Assembly (NCBI GenBank): GCA_005788145.1
Contig: SXYY01000048.1
Location: forward strand, 1-15,174
Length of the DNA stretch: 15,174 bases
Reading direction: 5' to 3'
Source of the DNA: Bacteroidota bacterium
GTDB taxonomy: Bacteria > Bacteroidota > Bacteroidia > NS11-12g > UBA955
The position numbers and the translations under genes are program-made. Shown piece by piece: positions 6,480-13,165 of the stretch. Every line of letters begins with the position of its first letter. Position 1 is the first letter of the stretch. The notes under the pieces are model-generated. The model was not told where the DNA came from. It saw nothing but the letters and a program-made list of their open reading frames with translations, and ran no database searches.

Positions 6480-7863
6480 TGGTTTGTTGTTTGCCTTTTG
6501 CCTTTTTAAATGCGTATTTCACAACAAAATAAATTATCAAAGCAGATAGCACACCCGTTAAAAAATCTGTTAGAAGTACCATTACAGCAGTAAATACCAT
6601 CATAGCAAACTCAAATTTGCCCTCACCTTTAATCTCTTTTATTTCAGCTGGCTTTATCATATTACTAGCTACCCAAACTAATATACCTCCAATACAAGCC
6701 ATTGGTACCATTTCTAAATATTGAGCCAAATAGTACGCCATTATCAATTTTAATACTGCTTTAAAATAACCTGCCAAAGGGGTTTTTGCACCTGCTTTTA
6801 TACTTGTAGCTGTTCGTGCTAATGCCCCAGTGCAAGGAAAACCCGATACCAATGGCGTAATGATTTGAACTAAACCTTGACCAAAAAATTCTTTATCTGG
6901 ATTAAATGGTGTTCTGTCGTTCTTTGCAAGTCTATCTGCCATTGATGAACATAAAACGCTCTCTACTCCAGACACAAAAACAATTGCAAAAACAAAATAT
7001 ATAATATCAAAAATTACTCCACTACTCATTTCAGGTAAGTAGGGCATTTGAAGTTTGAAAAAATTATTAGGAATAGAACTGTATAAATCTCTAACTAAAA
7101 TAATCTTTTTATCGGCTAAAAGGGTGGCTGAAAGCAATGTGGCTGTGCCCATCGCAATTACAGGACCTGGTATGTAAATAGATATCTTCAAAAGATACTT
7201 TGCCAAGACAAAAGTTAGGAGCCCTAAAAGAATTGACCAAGGATTAATAATATTAAGATTACTAAAAGCCAGTGAAAGATTATGTATTAATCCCCCTTTA
7301 ATATTTTCGTCTTGCCCAAGAAAATCTTTAAAATTTTCAATACCTAATATGTCTTCAAAATTCGTTAAAGCGATCGATAAAGCAATACCAACCGTAAAAC
7401 CAACAATGATTGAATTAGGAACTAGCTTGGCGTATTTACCTACACCAAATATTCCCATAATAATTAAGATAATACCTGAAATAATAGAAACAAGCACTAA
7501 AAATCCATGGGCAGATTCAAATGTCAAGCCTTCAGGATTATATTTTGCCATCAAACCTGCTATAACTGGAATAAAGGCAGCAGTTGGCCCATAAACTTGG
7601 TATTTTGAGCCACCAAATGTTCTACCTATTACACATGCCAAAGCACCAGCGATAATGCCATGCTCGGGTCTCAAACCCGCTGCCATAGCAAAACCCATAG
7701 CCATGGGTATAGCAGTCATGGCTACAATAAGCCCTGCACTAAAATCTTGATAAACTGTTTTTGCCCAATTTTCTTTTGTTAAATCCTCCCATCTTGAATC
7801 AAAGAAGGTGAAGAATAATTTTAATCTGCCTATTGGCGTAGTTGGAAATTTTGAATTGCTCAT
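6472..7863 (-). CDS. SulP-family anion transporter (likely bicarbonate or sulfate), without STAS domain
   Basis: This 463-residue inner-membrane protein has the SulP core: DFSAGLIVAMTAIPMAMGFAMAAGL near the N-terminus (about 40-65), the GSKYQVYGPTAAF motif at about 105-117, and a series of hydrophobic spans to the end. The usual cytosolic STAS domain is missing: the protein stops after the last membrane span and a KKAKGKQQTSH tail. The family carries sulfate, bicarbonate or dicarboxylates. Here it follows a beta-carbonic anhydrase and an Usp-like gene, so bicarbonate uptake is favoured. Its ATG is one base after the preceding stop (translational coupling). Its last two codons and stop (AGC CAC TAA) lie within the end of the attC-like element, so the C-terminus is partly written by that site. 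Confidence 0.9.
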   Translation of the reverse strand: MSNSKFPTTPIGRLKLFFTFFDSRWEDLTKENWAKTVYQDFSAGLIVAMTAIPMAMGFAMAAGLRPEHGIIAGALACVIGRTFGGSKYQVYGPTAAFIPVIAGLMAKYNPEGLTFESAHGFLVLVSIISGIILIIMGIFGVGKYAKLVPNSIIVGFTVGIALSIALTNFEDILGIENFKDFLGQDENIKGGLIHNLSLAFSNLNIINPWSILLGLLTFVLAKYLLKISIYIPGPVIAMGTATLLSATLLADKKIILVRDLYSSIPNNFFKLQMPYLPEMSSGVIFDIIYFVFAIVFVSGVESVLCSSMADRLAKNDRTPFNPDKEFFGQGLVQIITPLVSGFPCTGALARTATSIKAGAKTPLAGYFKAVLKLIMAYYLAQYLEMVPMACIGGILVWVASNMIKPAEIKEIKGEGKFEFAMMVFTAVMVLLTDFLTGVLSALIIYFVVKYAFKKAKGKQQTSH

Positions 7864-7864
7864 T

Positions 7865-8263
7865 TTATAGTGTTGTTAATTTTGATTTAGTGATGAATTT
7901 GTTAGGATTTACTCCCAATTTATAGTCAAGATTTTTAGGCACATAACAGTTAGAAATGTCATTACCTTCAAGAAAATTTTTGAAAGCAATTGTTGTAAAA
8001 CCATGAAACGGAAGAATGTTTATGCTACATTTTGTAGCATATTTTACTTTGATTTTCTCAAACATAGCTTCAAAATTTTCAGGCATTTTTTCTTTTAAAA
8101 ACTTTGTTTGACTATAAAACAGTAAGTCTGTAATTGAATCGTCTAAGAAATCAGAAAACATGACTACACATTCAAAACCTTCTCCTTCATAGTTTTGAAT
8201 GAAAGCGTCAAGCTGATTTAGTGAATTCTCACTAAAATCTGTTGGAATTAAAATTTTGCTCAT
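7865..8263 (-). CDS. UspA-like small protein, degenerate
   Basis: The 132-residue product starts KILIPTDFSENSLNQLDAF, the typical first strand and helix of the universal stress protein fold. The rest keeps only weak similarity. The GxxGx9G(S/T) nucleotide-binding motif normally near the C-terminus is not visible, and a lysine-rich end (NKFITKSKLTTL) takes its place. It may be a non-nucleotide-binding Usp relative that modulates the adjacent SulP transporter or the carbonic anhydrase; that role is inferred from position only. It lies between the two, 49 bases after the anhydrase gene and one base before the transporter gene. Confidence 0.7.
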   Translation of the reverse strand: MSKILIPTDFSENSLNQLDAFIQNYEGEGFECVVMFSDFLDDSITDLLFYSQTKFLKEKMPENFEAMFEKIKVKYATKCSINILPFHGFTTIAFKNFLEGNDISNCYVPKNLDYKLGVNPNKFITKSKLTTL

Positions 8264-8312
8264 TTTTATTTATTTAATTTGAATTGTTCAAGTTAGTAGG
8301 CTTTATTGTATT

Positions 8313-8954
8313 TTATGCAATGAAAGTAGTATCCGCATAGTAAGTAACTTGTCCTGTTGATAAATCGTGCATTCCACCAATAATACCAATTTCTCCGCTT
8401 TCTATCATGTGTTCAAGAATAGTACTTCTCTCCATGATTGCTTTTACGGTTCTTTTTACATTAATTGCAGCAACATTTTCTACAAATTCTCCATTTTTTG
8501 AGGTACGATTGTCTTTTGTTATCGTTTCGTCATCTACTGCTGGTCTTATTTTGGCAAGCAAGGCAGTTAAATTACCCATTTCGGCATGGTCGCAAGCTCC
8601 TTTTACTGCTCCGCACTTACTGTGTCCTAATACTACTATTATTTTTGAGCCAGCCAATTTGCAGGCAAATTCCATGCTGCCTAATATATCTTCGTTAATG
8701 ATATTTCCAGCAATTCTTACACTAAAAATATCACCAAGTCCTTGGTCAAAAATTAGCTCAGCAGAGGTTCTGCTATCAATGCAGCTTAAAACCACAGCGA
8801 ATGGATGTTGTCCATCTGATGTTTCATTTGCCTGTTGTAACAGGTTGCGATTTGCCTTTAAATTATTGACAAACCTCTTATTGCCTTCTTCTAGCAATTT
8901 CAAAGCCATTGCTGGTGTAATAGCTTCTTGTAATTCTTTTGTTAATGTCTTCAT
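8313..8954 (-). CDS. Beta-class carbonic anhydrase
   Basis: This enzyme reversibly hydrates CO2 to bicarbonate in the cytosol. The 213-residue product (from the ATG at 8954) has the zinc and catalytic motifs of the beta class: CIDSR (Cys58, Asp60, Arg62) and HSKCGA (His111, Cys114), with RIAGNI and VVLGHSKCGAVKGA in the usual order. A GTG further upstream at 8996 is in frame but falls in the recombination-site sequence and would add a non-family, lysine/threonine-rich lead, so MKTLTKELQE is preferred. It is first gene of unit A, and the promoter at 9012-9043 lies just across the junction. With the SulP gene it suggests inorganic-carbon supply, for example for carboxylases. Confidence 0.94.
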   Translation of the reverse strand: MKTLTKELQEAITPAMALKLLEEGNKRFVNNLKANRNLLQQANETSDGQHPFAVVLSCIDSRTSAELIFDQGLGDIFSVRIAGNIINEDILGSMEFACKLAGSKIIVVLGHSKCGAVKGACDHAEMGNLTALLAKIRPAVDDETITKDNRTSKNGEFVENVAAINVKRTVKAIMERSTILEHMIESGEIGIIGGMHDLSTGQVTYYADTTFIA

Positions 8955-8991
8955 TTTTTCATTTTTTTTAATCGTTGTCGTTTTTAAACTT

Positions 8992-9000
8992 GCCACTAAC
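8992..9000 (-). other. Proposed recombination junction (attI-like core) at the recombinase-proximal end
   Basis: The minus strand reads CTAG then TTAGTGGC; GTTAGTGGC (9000-8992) fits the integron core layout G^TT. It is repeated in inverted form, exactly over nine bases, at 6471-6479, where unit A's element opens. A second copy of the core, TTAGTGG, lies 62 bases upstream (9061-9055). The crossover would be between 9000 and 8999. This is inferred from pairing and position. Confidence 0.55.
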
Positions 9001-9011
9001 TAGATTATATA

Positions 9012-9043
9012 CGAAACTACATCAATCAACCACAGATTCCAAA
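9012..9043 (-). promoter_or_regulatory. Pc-like promoter facing the cassette-like array
   Basis: On the minus strand TTTG (9043-9040) is followed by exactly 20 bases and then TAGTTTCG (9019-9012), a good Bacteroidota -33/-7 pair (TTTG, TAnnTTCG). Transcription would start near 9005-9008, just outside the proposed junction at 9000, and run into the carbonic anhydrase gene. Any unit inserted at the junction would thus be transcribed, as with Pc of integrons. Confidence 0.6.
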
Positions 9044-9070
9044 TTGCTTGTAATCCACTAATTTTATTGC

Positions 9071-9112
9071 ATTTGCGATAATTGCAAATTGCGTATTAGC
9101 AATTGCGTAAAA
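9071..9112 (+). repeat. TTGCG repeats upstream of the recombinase gene
   Basis: Three loosely spaced units occur in tandem: ATTTGCGATA (9071), AATTGCGTAT (9087) and AATTGCGTAA (9101), at 14-16 base spacing. The intervening TTGCA and GCAATTGC give local dyad symmetry. They lie just upstream of the presumed -7 element of the recombinase gene, where an autoregulator or the recombinase itself might bind. Function not known. Confidence 0.4.
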
Positions 9113-9119
9113 CACACAC

Positions 9120-9127
9120 TACCTTCG
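9120..9127 (+). promoter_or_regulatory. -7 promoter element of the recombinase gene
   Basis: TACCTTCG matches TAnnTTCG, with 27 bases before the ATG at 9155. A possible upstream TTG (9103-9105) is closer than usual. This supports the ATG start rather than the upstream TTG at 9089, which precedes the promoter. Confidence 0.5.
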
Positions 9128-9154
9128 TATATTATCACTGATATTCTTTCAAAT

Positions 9155-10210
9155 ATGAAGTTTGAATTCACTAAACACCGCAACCAAAATGTGATTTTTT
9201 GCTACTTCGAATATGATCCCATAACCTTAAAGGCATTCAAACATTCATACCCGCAGGCAAAATGGAGCCGTTTAAAATCTGCTTGGTTTTTACCTGATAC
9301 ATCACTCTATCGAAATAGACTTAATTTGGCATTACCCGAAGTTGGTGACCAAATTCTACCCAGGCTCTATGAAAATAATAAACAAGAATTTCTCAAATTT
9401 AGAAATGCCCTACAACAAAAAAAATTCTCGCCCAACACCATCAAATTATATTTATATGAGTTTGCAAAATTATTGATTTTACTGAAACATCACCCAGTGC
9501 AAAATCTAACCTCAGACCGTCTAAATTCCTATTTTCTTTACTGCATCAAAACGCTCAAGCATTCAGAGTCACACGTTTATTCCCGTATGAATGCAATAAA
9601 ATCTTATTTTTCCCTCGTTTACTTACGGGCAGGGATTTTCGATACAGTCATCAGACCCAAACCCGCCAAAACACTCCCCAAAGTGCTAAGTTCCGCCGAG
9701 GTAAAAAGACTGTTTCAAGCCACTCAGAATATAAAGCATCTGCTCATTCTGAAAATTGCTTACGGTATGGGATTACGCGTGAGCGAAATTATAAATTTGC
9801 AGTTAGCACACATCGATATTGATCGAATGCAAATGCTGATTGCTCGTAGCAAAGGCAAAAAAGATCGTTATGTGAATTTCCCGCAGTCGTTGATTCAATT
9901 GTACCACGATTATTTGAAAATGTATCAGCCCTCAAAGCATCTATTTGAAGGACAATTCGATGAAAAGTACACCACACGAAGTGCACAAGCAGTGTTCAAA
10001 AATGCTATGTTGAGGGCTGGCATCAACAAAACTGTTGGAATCCATGGTCTCAGACACTCTTACGCAACACATTTGCTCGAGGCAGGCACAGACATGGTAT
10101 TCATTCAAAAACTATTGGGTCATTCTCACATAAAAACCACTGAAATTTACGCCAAAGTTTCTAATCGCATCCTCTCACAGGTCATCAGCCCACTCGATTC
10201 CATCAGCTAA
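9155..10210 (+). CDS. Tyrosine recombinase, XerC/D-like with extra N-terminal domain (candidate cassette integrase)
   Basis: This 351-residue recombinase (start MKFEFTKHRN) has an extra N-terminal domain (1-75), with pattern NVIFCYFEYDP...AKWSRLKSAWFLP. A SAM-like core-binding domain follows (about 77-160, KFSPNTIKLYLYEF), then the catalytic domain (about 172-345). Catalytic residues are all present: Arg208 in GMGLRVSE, Lys233 in SKGKKDR, His297 and Arg300 in HGLRH, His323 in LLGHSH and Tyr332 in TEIYAKV. The end, VISPLDSI, resembles the SPLD tail of IntI proteins. However, the stretch between KKDR and HGLRH is short, so the IntI-specific insertion is absent. It is divergent from the gene train, and the proposed junction lies upstream of its start, as in integrons. 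Its 3' end overlaps hutH tail to tail by 8 bases. A stand-alone genomic-island integrase is the alternative. Confidence 0.93.
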   Translation: MKFEFTKHRNQNVIFCYFEYDPITLKAFKHSYPQAKWSRLKSAWFLPDTSLYRNRLNLALPEVGDQILPRLYENNKQEFLKFRNALQQKKFSPNTIKLYLYEFAKLLILLKHHPVQNLTSDRLNSYFLYCIKTLKHSESHVYSRMNAIKSYFSLVYLRAGIFDTVIRPKPAKTLPKVLSSAEVKRLFQATQNIKHLLILKIAYGMGLRVSEIINLQLAHIDIDRMQMLIARSKGKKDRYVNFPQSLIQLYHDYLKMYQPSKHLFEGQFDEKYTTRSAQAVFKNAMLRAGINKTVGIHGLRHSYATHLLEAGTDMVFIQKLLGHSHIKTTEIYAKVSNRILSQVISPLDSIS

Positions 10211-11666
10211 TTTTAGGAAATAACCACCCCTTGGCACAAGCAATCAATTCCTGCATCGGTTGGGTTTTGTGGTCGATATCGTAAGCCTTGGAAAACGCAT
10301 CAACTCCCTGCTGTAAAGCCGGTGCTGTTGAAAGATCCCGCTGCTTCAAAGCCGCTACCCCACACAACCATTCCACCGCCAAAATGTTCTCAACGTTCTC
10401 TATCACCCGCAACAATTTCGTGGCCGCGTTGGCCCCCATACTCACGTGATCCTCCTGTCCATTCGAACTCATGATGCTATCCACCGAAGCCGGTGTACAC
10501 AACTGCTTGTTCTGCGATGCCAATGCCGCCGCACTGTACTGGGCAATCATATAACCACTATCCAAACCTGCACCATCGGCCAAATATGGCGATAAGCCCC
10601 GCTGTCCGCTCACCAACAAATACGTTCTGCGTTCGCTGATACTGCCCAACTCCGATAACGCCATCGCAGCGTAATCCAACGTCAACGCCAACGGCTGTCC
10701 GTGAAAATTGCCACCACTCAACACGATATTCTCTTCCTCAAACACATTGGGATTATCAGTCACCGAATTCAACTCCGTTTCCCACACATCCAAACAATGA
10801 TCCAAGGCATCGTAAGACGCACCATGAACCTGGGGAATACATCGGAAACTATATGGGTCTTGCACCTGTTTTTTGGGTTGCTTTGCGATGGGTGAGTCTT
10901 CCAAAATCGCGCGAATCTCCGCCGCCGCCGCAATCTGTCCGGCATGAGGTCTTACGCGATGAATGGGCGAGTGAAAAGGATCCATCCGACAATCAAATGC
11001 ATCAATACTCAATGCACTCACGATCGGCAACTGCTTGAATATCTGTCGGATCCGCCTATAAGCCTCCACCGAATGTGCCAACATAAATTGTGTGCCATTG
11101 ATGAGACCGAGTGCTTCTTTGGGACCGAGTTGCAACGGTTGCCAATTGTTTTGGGCCAGCCATTGCTCCCCAGAAATTTCACCATGCTGGGGGTGACGTA
11201 AAAAGCCTTTGCCAATCAGTGGCAACACCATTTGCGACAGGGGTGCGAGGTCGCCAGAGGCACCAAGCGATCCTTGCTCTGTAACCACGGGATACCATTG
11301 CTGGTTGTACATGGCCGATAAGCGTTCAAAGATTTCTGGTCGGATCGCCGAAAACCCCTTGCTCATGTTCAGCATTTTGAGCCAAAGCATGGTACGAACC
11401 AGATGCATATTGAGGGGATTACCCACGCCTGCGGCGTGGGTAATCAGCAAATTTTCTTGCAACGCACTCAAATCCTGGGCAGAAATTTCAACATTTTGCA
11501 AGGAGCCAAATCCCGTATTCACACCGTAAACAGGCGCCGTGGCTTCGGACAAATAGCTGGCCAAAAATGCCACGCTGCGGTCCATTCGTTCACGTACCTC
11601 GGGCGTTAATTCAATGGGTGATTTCAATGCCTCCAGGGCCTCTTGCAATGTATAAAATGATTTCAT
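10203..11666 (-). CDS. hutH: Histidine ammonia-lyase (aromatic amino acid lyase family)
   Basis: It converts histidine to urocanate and ammonia using an MIO group formed from Ala-Ser-Gly. The 487-residue product has YGVNTGFG (47-54), the substrate-selecting ENLLITHAAGVG (71-82), the MIO site GSLGASGDLAPL with ASG at 136-138, and SSNGQEDHVSMG near the C-terminus. The pair Thr76-His77 matches the Ser-His of histidine lyases better than the His-Leu or Phe-Leu of tyrosine and phenylalanine lyases, so histidine is favoured. The frame is open further upstream, but ATG 11666 (MKSFYTLQEAL) lies 10 bases after the hisS stop and gives a family-like start. It is probably co-transcribed with hisS. No other hut gene is in view. 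A 13-bp palindrome lies in the coding region. Confidence 0.92.
   Translation of the reverse strand: MKSFYTLQEALEALKSPIELTPEVRERMDRSVAFLASYLSEATAPVYGVNTGFGSLQNVEISAQDLSALQENLLITHAAGVGNPLNMHLVRTMLWLKMLNMSKGFSAIRPEIFERLSAMYNQQWYPVVTEQGSLGASGDLAPLSQMVLPLIGKGFLRHPQHGEISGEQWLAQNNWQPLQLGPKEALGLINGTQFMLAHSVEAYRRIRQIFKQLPIVSALSIDAFDCRMDPFHSPIHRVRPHAGQIAAAAEIRAILEDSPIAKQPKKQVQDPYSFRCIPQVHGASYDALDHCLDVWETELNSVTDNPNVFEEENIVLSGGNFHGQPLALTLDYAAMALSELGSISERRTYLLVSGQRGLSPYLADGAGLDSGYMIAQYSAAALASQNKQLCTPASVDSIMSSNGQEDHVSMGANAATKLLRVIENVENILAVEWLCGVAALKQRDLSTAPALQQGVDAFSKAYDIDHKTQPMQELIACAKGWLFPKIS
11417..11445. repeat. Perfect 13-bp inverted repeat inside hutH
   Basis: GATTACCCACGCC (11417-11429), spacer TGC, then GGCGTGGGTAATC (11433-11445) is a perfect palindrome with a 3-base loop. 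It encodes the conserved LITHAAGVGNP segment of the enzyme, so codon choice has to serve both protein and symmetry. Confidence 0.9.
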
Positions 11667-11676
11667 GAAGTAATTA

Positions 11677-13065
11677 TTAAACGCCAGTAGCGGCATTGAT
11701 GATTGCGATGGCTTCGTCAACCGTACACCGCGATTGCTCGCCGGTAAGCAAATTTTTCAAAGCCACCTGATTGACTTGCATTTCTTCGTTTCCGATGATT
11801 ACTGCGAATCCCATTTTTTTGTCGTTGGCATAATCCAACTGCTTTTTCAGCTTGGGTGTACCGGGATACAATTCCACCTTAGGTAAGCGCGCGCGGAGCG
11901 CGCGCGCAACACCGCTTCCGAACAACAAACAAGACTCGTCCATTGCACACACCAGCGTCGCCTTGGCATCTACGCCAACACCCCCAAACAATCCCGCTGC
12001 CTCCATCGTATCATAAATCCGATCCAGCCCAAAACTCACACCTACTCCCGACACATCCTTCAACCCAAAAACGCCCGTCAAATTATCGTATCGACCGCCA
12101 CCACCAATGCTTCCCAAACGGAAATCTGAAGGCAAACGCTCGTCAGCCCCCTCCACCTCAAAAACCGCCCCCGTGTAGTAACTCAGCCCGCGAGCCAACG
12201 TAAAATCCAATTGTACATTGTCTGTATGTGCCAACAACCCTAAGATCATCCGCAATTCTGTCAACGCCTTTTCCAAAGCATCGCCCTGCATAAAATCAGT
12301 ATTCTCCGCCAACAACAATTTGGCCTGGTTGCCGCTTACCGACTTGCTCTTCCAAAGCCAATCCCACGCCCCCAACGCACGGTCCAATCCCCGCTCATTC
12401 AATTCCTTTGCAACGCCGTCATAACCTATTTTATCGGCCTTGTCAATCACAATCATGAATGTATTCCAATCCTCGCGATTGCCCAATACCCCCATAAAAG
12501 CATCCAACACCCCACGGTGATTTAACCGGATGTTCACCCCCAAATCGAGCCGCGCAAAAACCGCTTGATACATCTCCACCAATTCCGCCTCAGAAACCAC
12601 CGAATTCGCACCAACCACATCAATATCGCACTGCCAAAACTCACGATACCGTCCCTTTTGAGGTCGGTCTGCCCGCCAAACCGGCTGCATTTGATACCGC
12701 TTAAATGGAAATGCGATTTCATTGCGGTTCATTACCACGAAACGGGCCAACGGCACCGTAAGATCATAGCGCAAGCCCCGGTCAGAAATGTGTGGTGTGA
12801 GTGCTTTCACATCTTTGCTGTGTAACACGTCATCACTCACCTTCGACAGATAATCGCCCGAGTTCAATACCTTGAACAAAAGCTGATCCCCCTCATTTCC
12901 GTATTTGCCCTGCAAGGTTTTCAGGTTTTCCAAGGAAGGTGTTTCCAGTGCGCCAAATCCGTGTGATACGAATACCGATTCCATGACAGACAAAATATAC
13001 TTCCGCCGGTGCATTACTGCAGGGGAGAAATCACGGGTACCGGAGGGCAAACTGGGCTTTTCCAT
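11677..13065 (-). CDS. hisS: Histidine-tRNA ligase
   Basis: This class II aminoacyl-tRNA synthetase charges tRNA-His. The 462-residue product shows the N-terminal PSGTRDFSP (7-15), RYDLTVPLARF (99-109), motif 2 around PVWRADRPQKGRYREFWQCDID (128-149), the histidine-specific ARGLSYYTGAVFEV (291-304), GGGGRYDNL (321-329) and motif 3 GVGVSFGLDRI (340-350). An anticodon-binding domain follows. Length is normal for Bacteroidota. The ATG is directly preceded by TAACTTCG. It is followed by hutH after 10 bases. An alternating GC palindrome lies in the anticodon-domain part. Confidence 0.97.
   Translation of the reverse strand: MEKPSLPSGTRDFSPAVMHRRKYILSVMESVFVSHGFGALETPSLENLKTLQGKYGNEGDQLLFKVLNSGDYLSKVSDDVLHSKDVKALTPHISDRGLRYDLTVPLARFVVMNRNEIAFPFKRYQMQPVWRADRPQKGRYREFWQCDIDVVGANSVVSEAELVEMYQAVFARLDLGVNIRLNHRGVLDAFMGVLGNREDWNTFMIVIDKADKIGYDGVAKELNERGLDRALGAWDWLWKSKSVSGNQAKLLLAENTDFMQGDALEKALTELRMILGLLAHTDNVQLDFTLARGLSYYTGAVFEVEGADERLPSDFRLGSIGGGGRYDNLTGVFGLKDVSGVGVSFGLDRIYDTMEAAGLFGGVGVDAKATLVCAMDESCLLFGSGVARALRARLPKVELYPGTPKLKKQLDYANDKKMGFAVIIGNEEMQVNQVALKNLLTGEQSRCTVDEAIAIINAATGV
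11887..11907. repeat. Alternating GC palindrome inside hisS
   Basis: (GC)4 at 11887-11894, spacer GGA, then (GC)5 at 11898-11907 form a GC-only hairpin sequence with a 3-base loop. It encodes about VARALRARL (386-394) in the C-terminal domain. Alternating purine/pyrimidine GC tracts can adopt Z-DNA; the tract stands out against the surrounding composition. Confidence 0.9.
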
Positions 13066-13069
13066 GTTG

Positions 13070-13077
13070 CGAAGTTA
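13070..13077 (-). promoter_or_regulatory. -7 promoter element of hisS-hutH
   Basis: The minus strand reads TAACTTCG (TAnnTTCG), with only 4 bases before the hisS ATG. If used, the transcript would be essentially leaderless. No clear -33 element is seen at normal spacing. Confidence 0.4.
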
Positions 13078-13152
13078 ACATCCAAGAGGCAAAGGGATAA
13101 ATGTGTTGCGAATTTTACAAAAATTCAACTGCGTTTGGCACCAAATTTGGAA

Positions 13153-13160
13153 TACTTTTG
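13153..13160 (+). promoter_or_regulatory. -7 promoter element of the TlpA-like gene
   Basis: TACTTTTG is a perfect TAnnTTTG, with 5 bases before the ATG at 13166; a TTTG at 13134-13137 is a possible, somewhat close -33 element. It supports the 13166 start over the longer open frame from 13103, and implies an almost leaderless mRNA. Confidence 0.55.
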
Positions 13161-13165
13161 CCACG

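Noticed and set aside
8955..8996. GTG start 14 codons upstream of the carbonic anhydrase ATG
   Set aside because: It falls in the proposed recombination junction and adds low-complexity Lys/Thr residues not typical of the family.
6471..9000. GTTAGTGGC inverted repeats as terminal repeats of a transposon carrying unit A
   Set aside because: There is no transposase inside and no target duplication seen. Unit B shows the same pattern with a different sequence, sharing the element between them, which fits cassettes better.
2704..9000. CRISPR array
   Set aside because: The only periodic repeats are 10-18 bp units in the element loop, without unique spacers or cas genes.
8407..9003. A 198-codon open frame on the plus strand
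   Set aside because: It lies antisense to the carbonic anhydrase gene, whose zinc motifs are complete.
9089..9154. Longer N-terminus of the recombinase starting at a TTG
   Set aside because: This start precedes the likely -7 element at 9120-9127, and the added residues do not look like the family.
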